The translations under genes and the position numbers were made by a program. A model generated the notes under the pieces. That model searched no databases. It was given only the letters and a program-made list of their open reading frames with translations, and was not told where the DNA came from. A stretch of DNA of 64,000 nucleotides. It comes from Actinosynnema pretiosum. GTDB taxonomy: Bacteria; Actinomycetota; Actinomycetes; Mycobacteriales; Pseudonocardiaceae. Where the stretch lies: NCBI RefSeq assembly GCF_024171695.1, contig NZ_JAMTCF010000016.1, positions 62,001-126,000 on the forward strand, written 5' to 3'. Positions 1-8,210 of this stretch are shown here, piece by piece. Each line of letters starts with the position of its first letter. Within the stretch, counting starts at the first letter, position 1.

Positions 1-1107
1 TTCCCGCTGTGGCCGGTGCTCCAGCCGAACCGCACCCTGATCAGGCAGCGGGCGCTGGACGACATCGCCCTGGTGGCCGACGTCGCCGCGGAGCTCGACC
101 TGGACATCGCCGTGGACGTGATCCAGGGCCACATGTCCGGCTTCGACTTCGTGCCCGCCTGGTTGGTGAACTGGCACAGCACCAACATGTTCACCGACCA
201 GCCCGCGGTGGAGGCCCAGGCCGCCCTGGTCGCCGCCGTCTACGACGCGGTCCGCGACCGCCCGAACTTCCTCGGCCTGACCCTGGGCAACGAGGTCAAC
301 CAGTTCCAGCCCCCCAACCCCGCCGCGATGCCCGCCACCACCGACCAGGTGACGCACTGGCTGACCTCGCTGCTCACCGCCCCGCGCGACCGCGACCCGC
401 GCCACGTCGTGACCCACAGCGAGAACGACCACCTCTGGTACCGCGACGAGCACCCCTTCGTCCCGACCCACGCCACCCGCCTGGGCGACATGACCACCGT
501 GCACTCCTGGATCTTCAACGGCACGGCCGCCCGCTACGGCGCACTGTCCCCGCAGTCGGTCCGCCACGCCGAGTGGATGATCGAGCTGTCGAAGGCCTTC
601 GCGACCGACCCGACCCGCCAGGTCTGGTTGCAGGAGGTCGGCGCCCCGTCGATGAACCTGGCGGAGGCGGAGATGCCCGAGTTCTGCACCCGCACCGTCC
701 AGGCGGCGCTGACCACCACCGACCTCTACGCGATCACCTGGTGGTGCTCCCACGACGTCTCGCGGACCCTGGGCGACTACAAGGACCTGGAGTACTCCCT
801 GGGCCTGCTGGACACGGAGAACAACGTCAAGCCCCTTGGCCGCCGCTTCGCCGACCTGATCGCCGAGGCGAGGCGCACCCCGCCGTCCCCGAAGCCCAGG
901 ACGGTCGCCGTGGTGGTCGACGTGGACGCCGACGACCGCCCCCTGTCCCGCACCGCCCTCGCCCCCGGCGGGGCGGTCTTCGAGCGCTGGCACGAACTGC
1001 GCGAGCAGGGCGCCGACGTCACCGTGGTGACCAGCGCGGCAGCCGCGTCCCCCGAGGCGCTGGAGGCACGCGGAATCCTGACGCTCGCGCAGGGGGCGCC
1101 CGCCTGA
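1..1107 (+). CDS. Glycoside hydrolase (GH5/cellulase-like fold), 5' end outside window
   Basis: The reading frame is open at base 1, so the N-terminus is missing; a GTG at 16 is only an internal possibility. The visible 368 codons read as the C-terminal part of a TIM-barrel glycosidase. The acid/base glutamate is likely in TLGNEVNQF (about codon 97) and the nucleophile glutamate in WLQEVGAP (about codon 207), spaced as in clan GH-A retaining enzymes; an aromatic-rich ITWWCSHD segment follows. A proline-rich tail of about 70 residues follows the barrel. The substrate is unclear; beta-mannan or beta-glucan are the usual ones for such families. No signal peptide can be judged because the start is absent. 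The next gene lies 120 bp downstream on the same strand. Confidence 0.7.
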   Translation, partial: FPLWPVLQPNRTLIRQRALDDIALVADVAAELDLDIAVDVIQGHMSGFDFVPAWLVNWHSTNMFTDQPAVEAQAALVAAVYDAVRDRPNFLGLTLGNEVNQFQPPNPAAMPATTDQVTHWLTSLLTAPRDRDPRHVVTHSENDHLWYRDEHPFVPTHATRLGDMTTVHSWIFNGTAARYGALSPQSVRHAEWMIELSKAFATDPTRQVWLQEVGAPSMNLAEAEMPEFCTRTVQAALTTTDLYAITWWCSHDVSRTLGDYKDLEYSLGLLDTENNVKPLGRRFADLIAEARRTPPSPKPRTVAVVVDVDADDRPLSRTALAPGGAVFERWHELREQGADVTVVTSAAAASPEALEARGILTLAQGAPA

Positions 1108-1227
1108 GCCGCGCGCACGCCCGGTGCCCGTCCGGTCACCCTCCGCAGACCTCTGGACCTGCGAAAACCCCAAAAATGTCGGTGCGCCCCGCTACCGTCC
1201 CACCATCGGGATTCCAGGGGGTCGGGC

Positions 1228-4200
1228 ATGAGTGGGCGAGTGTCCTCGGAGGACGCCTACGTGATGGGCGGGGCGCAGGCGCGGCAGGTCCTGCCGCGCC
1301 GGGGTGACGGCCGCAAGGCCCGCGCGCTGGCGCCCGACGCCGCCGTGCGGGTGCGCGGTCTGATCGCCGCCTCGCGCGAGTCGCTGGCCGGGGGCAGGCG
1401 CGGCGACGCGCTCGCGAGGTCCCTGGAGGAGCACCTGGCCACCCCCGGTCCGGTCAGCGCCGGGATCGTCCACCGGATCGTGGAGCACGACGCCGGGACG
1501 TGGCAGGCCGAGGAGACCGCCTGCTTCGCCGACGCCTGGGCGGCCGAGCACGGCGTGGTGTTCGCCGCCGAGGCGGTGCTCGTCTCCGCGCTCCACCGGG
1601 TCGACCGCGACGGCGTCCTGACCACCCGGTTCGACACCGAGGCGATCGAGTGGAGCTGGGCGGGCCACCGACCCCTGGCCCGCGTGCGGCACGCGCTGGC
1701 CGCCGCGTCGGACGCCGAGCACGAGGCGGCGGTGGAGCGCGTTGCCGCGCACCGGGGCACCCTCAGGGGCCGCACCCTGGCCGCGTTCCTGCTGCCCACC
1801 GAGACCGGCTGGACCGACCCCCTGTTCGAGGAGCTGTCGGTCCTGGCCTCCCGCTACATCACCCCCTGGCTGTTCCTTGGCACCGTCGCCGACCGCCGGT
1901 GGCTGGAGGCCCTGGTGGACCGCTGCCCTCCCGAGGGCGTGCGGGACCCCTCCTGGGTGCTGCCGACCCTGGTCGACGCGATCGGCCCCGAGGACGTGCT
2001 GCCCACCCTCGTGCGCTGGCTGCCGGACTTCCCCGCAGCCGCCCGCAAGCGCGTCCTCGGCCTGATCTCCGAGTTCCCGCTGGACGAGGCGTTCACCGTC
2101 CTGGCCGCGCAGGGCCCGATCGGCGTGAAACCGCTGCGGGACGCGGTGAAGCGCTTCCCCGAGCGCGCCGCCCGGCTGGCCCCGCCCGAGCTGCTGCCGG
2201 TGGCGCGCGCCGAGTCCCCCGCAGCCGAGTCCGCCGCAGCCGAGCCCCCTGCGGCCGAATCCGCCCCGGTGCGGTTGCCGCGCCCGCTCGTCGACCCGCC
2301 GTGGGAGATCGCCCCGGTGGTCGAGGAGGTCGTCGTGCCCGGCCTGACGCCGATCGACCGCCCCGGCGTGCGCTGGCTGCCGGGCGAGCGCGAGCAGTGG
2401 CTGGAGCAGGAGCTGTTCTCCCTGCCCCGCGAACCGCTCCGGCCCGCCGACTGGTCGCGGGCGCTGCGCGAGGTGGCCCGCGCGAACGACGGCGACGCGG
2501 GACACCCCGTGCTCCTGCTGGCGCCCGAGGCCCTGGCCCGCCCGGTGGTGGCGGCGTGGCGCCCGGACAACGCGGACGCCTTCTGGGTCTGGGGCCTGCG
2601 CCTGGTGGCCCGCTTCGAGGCGGACGCGGCGGGCGCCGTCGCGCACGTCGCGTCGACCAGGCGCGACCGCGCGTTCGAGGTGGCCGCCCCGCTGGTCAGC
2701 GCGTCGATCGCGACCCTGTTCGCCGAGTGGGGCGACCGGCTCAAGTCCATGCGCGCCCCGGCGCAGGCCTACTTCGCCCGACACGGCCTGGACGCCGCCC
2801 GCCCCCTGATCCCGGCCGCGCTGGGCGAGCGGGAGGCCCCGCGCCGAGCCGCCGAGCGCGCGCTGCGCCTGGTCGCGGACGACCTCGGCCTGGACGCCGT
2901 GCTGGCGGTGGCCGCCGAGTACGGCCCGGAAGCCGAGTCCGGCCTGCGCGCGACGCTCACCCGCGACCCCCTGTCCCTGCTGCCGCGCACCCGCCCGTCG
3001 TTGCCGGAGTGGGCGACCCCGCTCACCCTGCCGCCCGTGCTCCTGCGCGACGACGGCCCGGCGCTGCCCGCGCCCGCCGTCGAGAACCTCCTGGCGCTGC
3101 TGGCCGTGCCCGACCCCCGCGCCCGCCGGGCAGGCCTGGCGCCGGTCCGCGAGGCCTGCGACCCGAGGTCGCTGGCGGCGTTCGGCCGGGCCCTGCTGCA
3201 CACCTGGCTGGCCGAGGGCGCGCTCCCGTCGGCGGGCTGGGCGCTGACCGCGCAGGGCGGGATCGGCGACGACACGACCGTCCGCGACCTGGCCGAGCTG
3301 ATCGACCGCTGGCCGGGCGAAGGCGCGTTCCAGCGCGCGGTCACCGCGCTGGACGTCCTCGGCGAGATCGGCGCCGACACCGCGCTGCGCGCCATGAACA
3401 CCTTGTCCCACAAGGGTTCCAGCAAGTCCCTGCGCTCGAAGGCGGCGGAGCGGATCACCGCCGCCGCCACCGCGGCGGGCCTCACCCCTGACCAGTTGGC
3501 CGACCGCCTGGTCCCCGACTTCGGGATCGGCACGCGCCTCCTCCTGGACTACGGCCCGCGCTCCTTCCCCGTGGAGTTCGACAAGGCCCTGACGCCCCTG
3601 GTGGTCCTCCCGGACGGCGCACGCCGGAAAACGGCCCCCGCACCCGCCGAGACCGACGACCACGCCCGCGCCACCGCCGCCCGAGCCGGCTTCTCGTCGC
3701 TGCGCAAGGAGGTCGCCCGGACGATCACCGAGCAGGCCAGGCGCCTGGAGCAGGCGATGGTGACGGGCAGGCGCTGGCGGGGCGACGAGTTCCGGGCCCT
3801 GCTCACCACCCACCCGCTCCTGGCCCACCTGGCCAAGCGCCTGGTGTGGGCCGTGTCCACCGGAACCGGCCACCACCCGTTCCGCCTGTCCGAGGACCAC
3901 ACCCCGGCCGACCTCTCGGACGCCGGGGTGGAGATCCCCGACGACGCCCTGATCGGCGTCGCGCACCCGCTGCACCTGGCCGACGCGATCCCCGCGTGGT
4001 CGGACCTGCTCGCCGACTACGAGATCGTGCAACCGTTCCCCCAACTGGGCAGACCCTGGACGGCGCTGACCGAGGCCGAGCGGACGAGCCCGTCCCTGTC
4101 CCGCTTCACCGGCGAGAAGGCCGCGCCGGGCAGGCTGCTTGGCCTGATCAACAAGGGCTGGAGCCGCGACGCCACCGCCGCGCCCCAGGCGCCCCCGTGG

Positions 4201-4422
4201 CTGCGCAGGAACCTGGACGAGTCCCACTGGGTCTTCCTGCACCTGGACCAGGGCCTCCCGTTCTCCTCCTTCGACCACCTCCCGCACCTCCTCCTGGGCG
4301 AACTGCGCCTGTCGTCGACCGGCGACCCCGCCGCCACCCCGACCGATCCGCGCTTCGGCGACCTGGACCCGGTGCTGGTCTCGGAGCTCCTCTCGGACGT
4401 GAACGGCGCCTTGTCGCGCTGA
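1228..4422 (+). CDS. DUF4132 domain-containing protein, 1064 aa
   Basis: A large cytoplasmic protein with no signal peptide or membrane segment. The C-terminal third (about 790-1060) has the features I associate with the DUF4132 family: a helical FSSLRKEVARTI segment, then RWRGDEFRALL, LVW and a glycine/proline-rich end. The N-terminal two thirds consist of HEAT-like helical repeats. Around residues 330-350 there is a low-complexity Ala-Glu-Ser stretch encoded by imperfect 15-nt repeats. The biochemical role is unknown; the family was once linked to E. coli MolR, but that is weak evidence. The ATG at 1228 was chosen because GGGGGTC lies just upstream and the conserved sequence begins at once. 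The gene ends in a strong palindrome shared with the convergent FHA gene. Confidence 0.75.
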   Translation: MSGRVSSEDAYVMGGAQARQVLPRRGDGRKARALAPDAAVRVRGLIAASRESLAGGRRGDALARSLEEHLATPGPVSAGIVHRIVEHDAGTWQAEETACFADAWAAEHGVVFAAEAVLVSALHRVDRDGVLTTRFDTEAIEWSWAGHRPLARVRHALAAASDAEHEAAVERVAAHRGTLRGRTLAAFLLPTETGWTDPLFEELSVLASRYITPWLFLGTVADRRWLEALVDRCPPEGVRDPSWVLPTLVDAIGPEDVLPTLVRWLPDFPAAARKRVLGLISEFPLDEAFTVLAAQGPIGVKPLRDAVKRFPERAARLAPPELLPVARAESPAAESAAAEPPAAESAPVRLPRPLVDPPWEIAPVVEEVVVPGLTPIDRPGVRWLPGEREQWLEQELFSLPREPLRPADWSRALREVARANDGDAGHPVLLLAPEALARPVVAAWRPDNADAFWVWGLRLVARFEADAAGAVAHVASTRRDRAFEVAAPLVSASIATLFAEWGDRLKSMRAPAQAYFARHGLDAARPLIPAALGEREAPRRAAERALRLVADDLGLDAVLAVAAEYGPEAESGLRATLTRDPLSLLPRTRPSLPEWATPLTLPPVLLRDDGPALPAPAVENLLALLAVPDPRARRAGLAPVREACDPRSLAAFGRALLHTWLAEGALPSAGWALTAQGGIGDDTTVRDLAELIDRWPGEGAFQRAVTALDVLGEIGADTALRAMNTLSHKGSSKSLRSKAAERITAAATAAGLTPDQLADRLVPDFGIGTRLLLDYGPRSFPVEFDKALTPLVVLPDGARRKTAPAPAETDDHARATAARAGFSSLRKEVARTITEQARRLEQAMVTGRRWRGDEFRALLTTHPLLAHLAKRLVWAVSTGTGHHPFRLSEDHTPADLSDAGVEIPDDALIGVAHPLHLADAIPAWSDLLADYEIVQPFPQLGRPWTALTEAERTSPSLSRFTGEKAAPGRLLGLINKGWSRDATAAPQAPPWLRRNLDESHWVFLHLDQGLPFSSFDHLPHLLLGELRLSSTGDPAATPTDPRFGDLDPVLVSELLSDVNGALSR

Positions 4423-4425
4423 CGG

Positions 4426-4451
4426 GGCCCCCGTGGCGCGCCACGGGGGCC
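4426..4451. terminator. Bidirectional terminator-like hairpin
   Basis: A perfect inverted repeat with 12-bp arms (GGCCCCCGTGGC and its complement) and a 2-nt loop begins 3 bp after the stop of the DUF4132 gene and ends 10 bp before the stop of the convergent FHA gene. There is no U-tract, which is usual for actinomycete terminators. Confidence 0.75.
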
Positions 4452-4461
4452 GCCGCGCGCC

Positions 4462-5250
4462 TCAGCCCTCCTGCTCCAGCGCGCGCAGGTCCGGCGGCAC
4501 GAGGGTGGTGCTCTCCATCAGCTCGCGGATCAGGTTGTGGTTCAGCGTGTTCCCGATCGGCTCGCCGACCTCCTCGCGGGTCAGGCCGGAGACGCCGTGG
4601 GCGCTCAACCGGTTCCGCACCTCGGCGACCGCGCGCTCGACCTTCTTGTGCGTCCAGCCCTCGTCCGGCCGCAGCTCGTTCAGGTGCTCCGCGACCTGGC
4701 GCCAGGACAGCGGGATCGGGTGCGGCTCGTGCAGCAGGTACCGCTGGGCCAGCACGACGACCACGCGCTTCTCCGCCGCCGTGAGGGGCCAGGTGCGCGG
4801 TGGCCGGGTCGTCCCGAGGTGGTCGGCGGGCGCCCGGTCGCCGTCCGTGGGCTGCACGTGCACCTCGAGCAGGTGCAAGCGCTCGTGCGACCCCCGGACG
4901 AACAGCGGGGTGTACCCCGTCCGCAGCGGGATCGGCTCGTCCTGCCGGAACAGCAGGCGGGACCCCGGCAACCTCAGCGGAAGACGGCCCAGGGCGCTGA
5001 TCCACCACCGGTCACCTCGGCGGGTGAGCGCCCCGTGCGCCCGGCTGACCCGCAGGTCGTCCTCGCCCAGGCACACGTGCACGTCCGGCCTGCCCCGCCC
5101 GAACAGGACGGTCCGCCCCTCCAGGGGGCCGAAGGCGGCGCCGCCGCCCGCCGCCAGCACGTGCAGCACGCCGGGCGCGGTGTCCGAGGCCACGCCGAGG
5201 GCGAGGCTGCAGCGGCTCGCGGGGAGCTCGTTCGACCGGTCTTCCACCAC
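4462..5250 (-). CDS. FHA-domain protein, 262 aa
   Basis: Residues about 25-105 form a forkhead-associated fold with the phosphothreonine-binding signature: GR at about 52, then RVSRAHG with the conserved S and H around 67-73. The C-terminal half (about 150-245) is helical with a winged-helix look (LTAAEKRVVVVLAQRY, then WRQVAEHLNEL), similar to DNA-binding domains often attached to FHA modules in actinomycetes. FHA domains read phosphothreonine, so the likely partner is the kinase encoded 70 bp upstream on the same strand. AGGAGG lies 5 bp before the GTG start, and a second GTG follows directly. Transcription with the kinase is likely. Whether it really binds DNA is inference. Confidence 0.8.
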   Translation of the reverse strand: MVEDRSNELPASRCSLALGVASDTAPGVLHVLAAGGGAAFGPLEGRTVLFGRGRPDVHVCLGEDDLRVSRAHGALTRRGDRWWISALGRLPLRLPGSRLLFRQDEPIPLRTGYTPLFVRGSHERLHLLEVHVQPTDGDRAPADHLGTTRPPRTWPLTAAEKRVVVVLAQRYLLHEPHPIPLSWRQVAEHLNELRPDEGWTHKKVERAVAEVRNRLSAHGVSGLTREEVGEPIGNTLNHNLIRELMESTTLVPPDLRALEQEG

Positions 5251-5320
5251 GTCCGCCTCCTGGCGCCTCGGGTGAGCAGCTCCCCCCAGCCTGTCCGGGA
5301 CCTCCGGGAGGGTTCCCGCG

Positions 5321-7105
5321 TCACCGCGCGGGGAAGAAGGCGGTGGCCAACCGGACCGCGAGGCGGCACCGCTCGTCAGAGGGCAGGCCGTCCCCGACGA
5401 CGGTGGCCTCCAGCACCTCGTCCTTGGGGTCGCCGTAGGCGTCCGCGTAGGTGAAGTTGTGCACCTCGACCTCGCACTTGTCGTTGCCCGGCGCGTCCCC
5501 CGGGTAGCCGATCACCGCCTGCCTGCCGTCGATCTCCAGCTTCTCCCCGCCGCTCCTGCTCAACGGCTTGGCCCTGGTGAAGCGCAACCGGTAGACCACC
5601 CCGTCGGCGGCGCTGCTCCAGGTGCACTCCCAGCGGCCGAACCCGACCTCCGGGTTCGCCCGGTCGATCCCCGGCCGCTCGGGGAACGACGGCGAGTCCC
5701 CGGCCCGGCAGGCGTCCGCCCCGCTGAACGAGTCCGGCCGCAGCGTCGGGTTGCCGGGGCGGCGCTCCGGGATCGGCCCCCCGGAGATCACCGCGTCGCT
5801 GCTGCGGACGACGGCGTCGGCCATCTCGCACGCGTCGGCGCCGATCAGGTCCGCCCTGGTCACCTCGACCCGGATCTCGTACCGGTCGGGCAGCAGCAAC
5901 CTGCGCCCGCAGGACCCCTCGCCCGAGGGTTCGTCCACGAGCAGGTAGCGCCCCCGGTCCCGGGCCTGCACGGGCGACTGCTCGCCGGGGGTGCGCTCGA
6001 TCCGCGCCAGGACGTTCGCCTCCTTCCCGCCCTTCTTGACGATGGAGTTGCACTGGTTGAACCCGGAGTCGTCGGAGACCAGGTTGGGCTGGCCGAACGG
6101 CTCCAGCGCCGCGTCGCGGACCAGCGCGCACGGGTCGGCGGCGCGCTGGTCACCGGCGAGCACCGGCCCCGTCGGCGCGTCGGGCGCGTCGGGCCCGCCG
6201 GACAGCGCGGTCCAGCCCACCACCGCCGCGACCGCGACCAGCGCCCCGGCGGCGACGAGCGGTCCACGCCGCCGCACCGGGCCGGGGACGGGCGCGCGCC
6301 GCGCCACCTCCACACCGGCGACGTCCGCGAGGATCTCGTGCGCCTCGGCGGCGGTCGGGCGCTCCCCGGCGTCGACGCGCAGCATCCGCTCCAGCGCGGG
6401 CGCGAGCGGTCCGCTGCGGCGCGGCGCGGCGACGGAGCCGTTGGCGGCCCGCCGCAGGCGCAGCAGCACGCCGTCGCCCGACCCGCCGACCGGCGACTCG
6501 CCCTCCACCGCGGCGAACAGCGTGGACGCCAGCGAGAACACGTCGGACGCCGCCGTCGGCGCCGCGCCGTTCGCGACCTCGGGCGCCACGTACCCCGGTG
6601 ACCCGGTGAGCAGACCGGGGTTGGTCACCGTCGCGTCACCCGAGGTGGCGCGGGAGATGCCGAAATCGGCGAGCTTCACCTCGTCGTCGGAGATCACCAG
6701 GATGTTGCCCGGCTTGATGTCCCGGTGCAGGATCCCCTTGGCGTGCACCGCCGCGAGCGCGTCGGCGATCTGCGCGCCCAGCTTCGCCGCCTGCCGGGGC
6801 GCGACGACGTCCAGCTCGGCCATGCTCCGCGCGGGCACGTACTCCATGACCAGCCAGCACTCGCCGCCGTCGTCGAGCACGTCGTAGATCGTCACGACGT
6901 GCCGGTGGTTCAGCTGGGCGAGCAGCCTGGCCTCGCGCTCCAACTGCCGGAACCGCTGCGGGTCCCCGTCCCCCGAGCCCGCCCGCTTCAGCGCGACCGG
7001 CCTGCCCAGGCGCTCGTCGGTGGCCCGCCACACGACCCCGCCGCCCCCGGAGCCGATCCGCTCCTCCAGCCGGTACCTGCTGGCGACGACCTGCCCAGTC
7101 TGCAC
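5321..7105 (-). CDS. Membrane-anchored Ser/Thr protein kinase (PknB-type), 594 aa
   Basis: The cytoplasmic Hanks kinase domain occupies about 10-260: glycine loop GSGGGGVVW, lysine in VALKRA, catalytic loop LHRDIKPGN, metal-binding LADFGIS and GSPGYVAPE before the activation segment end. One transmembrane helix (VAAGALVAVAAVVGW) follows at about 282-300. The extracellular part (about 320-594) has several cysteines and looks like two DUF3558-type sensor lobes, beginning at DPCALVRDAAL and ADACRAG. The frame extends 32 codons upstream, but GTG at 7105 is preferred: GGGGAGAG precedes it and the kinase fold begins 9 residues later. It pairs with the FHA gene downstream. The ligand of the outer domain is unknown. 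Confidence 0.9.
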   Translation of the reverse strand: MQTGQVVASRYRLEERIGSGGGGVVWRATDERLGRPVALKRAGSGDGDPQRFRQLEREARLLAQLNHRHVVTIYDVLDDGGECWLVMEYVPARSMAELDVVAPRQAAKLGAQIADALAAVHAKGILHRDIKPGNILVISDDEVKLADFGISRATSGDATVTNPGLLTGSPGYVAPEVANGAAPTAASDVFSLASTLFAAVEGESPVGGSGDGVLLRLRRAANGSVAAPRRSGPLAPALERMLRVDAGERPTAAEAHEILADVAGVEVARRAPVPGPVRRRGPLVAAGALVAVAAVVGWTALSGGPDAPDAPTGPVLAGDQRAADPCALVRDAALEPFGQPNLVSDDSGFNQCNSIVKKGGKEANVLARIERTPGEQSPVQARDRGRYLLVDEPSGEGSCGRRLLLPDRYEIRVEVTRADLIGADACEMADAVVRSSDAVISGGPIPERRPGNPTLRPDSFSGADACRAGDSPSFPERPGIDRANPEVGFGRWECTWSSAADGVVYRLRFTRAKPLSRSGGEKLEIDGRQAVIGYPGDAPGNDKCEVEVHNFTYADAYGDPKDEVLEATVVGDGLPSDERCRLAVRLATAFFPAR

Positions 7106-7272
7106 GATTCGCTCTCCCCGTGTGACCCCCGTCGCATCGTATCGAGGTGAACAAGCCGCTCTCCCCGCCTCTCCGGGAACCCTCCCGGCCCCGCGCCGCA
7201 CGCTGCGCGGGTCGTCCGCGGCCCGCGCGGGGCGGCGCAGTGGTCCGGAACGCCCGACCGACGGGGGTGCGC

Positions 7273-8043
7273 GTGGAGTTCGGTGTGCTGGGGCCGGTCG
7301 CGGTGTGGCACCGGGGGGTGGAGGTCGCGGTTCCCAAGGCGCAGCAGCGGTGCGTGCTGGCGCTGCTGCTGGGGGAGGTCGGCCGCGTGGTGGTGTTCGA
7401 GCGGTTCGTCGACGTGCTGTGGGACGACGACCGGATGCCGAGCACCGCGCGCAACGTCGTGCAGCAGGCCGTGTCGGGGCTGCGCCGGGTCCTGTCGGTC
7501 GACCCCGGTGTCCACCTGGCGCGCCACGGCGCGGGCTACGCGTTGGAGGTGGACCCCGCGCTGGTCGACCTCCACCGCTTCCGCGCGCTCGTCGCGCGGC
7601 CCGGCGGCGAGGAGCGGGCGTCGGTGCTGCGCCGGGCGCTGGGGCTGTGGCGGGGGGAGCCGCTGCAGGACGTGAGCGCTCCCGGCGCCGCCCCGATCAA
7701 GCAGGCGCTGGCCGAGGAGCGCCTGGCGGCGCTGGAGGAGCGCCTCGCCCTGGAGGTGCGGGCCGGGCGGGACGCGGAGCTGGTCCCGGAACTGCGCGTC
7801 CTCGTCGCCGCGCACCCGTGGCACGAGCGGTTGCAGGGGCTGCTCATGGTGGCCCTCTACCGCGCCGGACGGCCCGCCGACGCGCTCCGGGTCTTCCACG
7901 ACGCGCGGCGGTCGTCGGTCGTGGTGACGGGCGCCGATCCGGGGCCGGGGCTGCACCGCCTGTACGAGCGGGTGCTGCGCAACGACCCCGCCCTCGATCG
8001 GCCGGTCGGGGCGCCCTCCGGCGCGCCGCCCTTCGGCGCCTGA
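7273..8043 (+). CDS. SARP/AfsR-type transcriptional activator, about 256 aa
   Basis: An N-terminal OmpR-like winged helix (MEFGVLGPVAVWHRG through GAGYALEVD, about 1-90) is followed by a bacterial transcriptional activation domain of TPR-like helices (about 95-240), ending in the usual GADPGPGLHRLYERVL motif. There is no NB-ARC part, so it is a small SARP. GTG at 7273 is chosen because a GGGGG stretch sits 5 bp upstream and homologues start at this point; GTG 7267 or a start as far up as 7147 is possible but would add a Pro/Arg-rich segment unlike the family. SARPs bind 11-bp-spaced direct repeats. A three-unit repeat of that spacing lies in front of the GH16 gene 1.5 kb away (9592-9620), so that gene is a candidate target. 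Confidence 0.85.
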   Translation: MEFGVLGPVAVWHRGVEVAVPKAQQRCVLALLLGEVGRVVVFERFVDVLWDDDRMPSTARNVVQQAVSGLRRVLSVDPGVHLARHGAGYALEVDPALVDLHRFRALVARPGGEERASVLRRALGLWRGEPLQDVSAPGAAPIKQALAEERLAALEERLALEVRAGRDAELVPELRVLVAAHPWHERLQGLLMVALYRAGRPADALRVFHDARRSSVVVTGADPGPGLHRLYERVLRNDPALDRPVGAPSGAPPFGA

Positions 8044-8071
8044 CCGCCTGATCTCCGGCCCGCCTGACCAA

Positions 8072-8109
8072 CTCACGGCGAACGGCCCGGCTCACGGCGA
8101 ACGGCCCGG
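8072..8109. repeat. Two tandem copies of a 19-bp repeat
   Basis: CTCACGGCGAACGGCCCGG occurs at 8072-8090 and again, without a single difference, at 8091-8109, just after the SARP stop codon. The second copy supplies the left arm of the downstream hairpin. It looks like replication slippage; no function is evident. Confidence 0.85.
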
Positions 8110-8139
8110 TGGGCTCGCGCTCGCGAACCCGCCGGGCCG
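8102..8139. terminator. Terminator-like hairpin between convergent genes
   Basis: The 12-bp arms CGGCCCGGTGGG and CCCGCCGGGCCG pair with one G-T mismatch around a 14-nt loop. It lies between the stop codons of the SARP gene (8043) and the convergent GH16 gene (8211) and could serve both. Confidence 0.55.
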
Positions 8140-8210
8140 GACCCGCCGCAGGTGGCAGACCCCACCGCTGCACCTCCGGCACCCCCACCGGCGCCCCCCG
8201 ACGCCGGGGA

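Noticed and set aside
2216..2265. Short 15-nt repeats within the DUF4132 gene, as a possible array
   Set aside because: They encode an in-frame Ala/Glu/Ser/Pro linker and are too short and degenerate to be a CRISPR or regulatory array.
4426..4451. Large palindrome as a possible attachment site
   Set aside because: Its position between two convergent stop codons and G/C arms fit a terminator; no tRNA or integrase is nearby.
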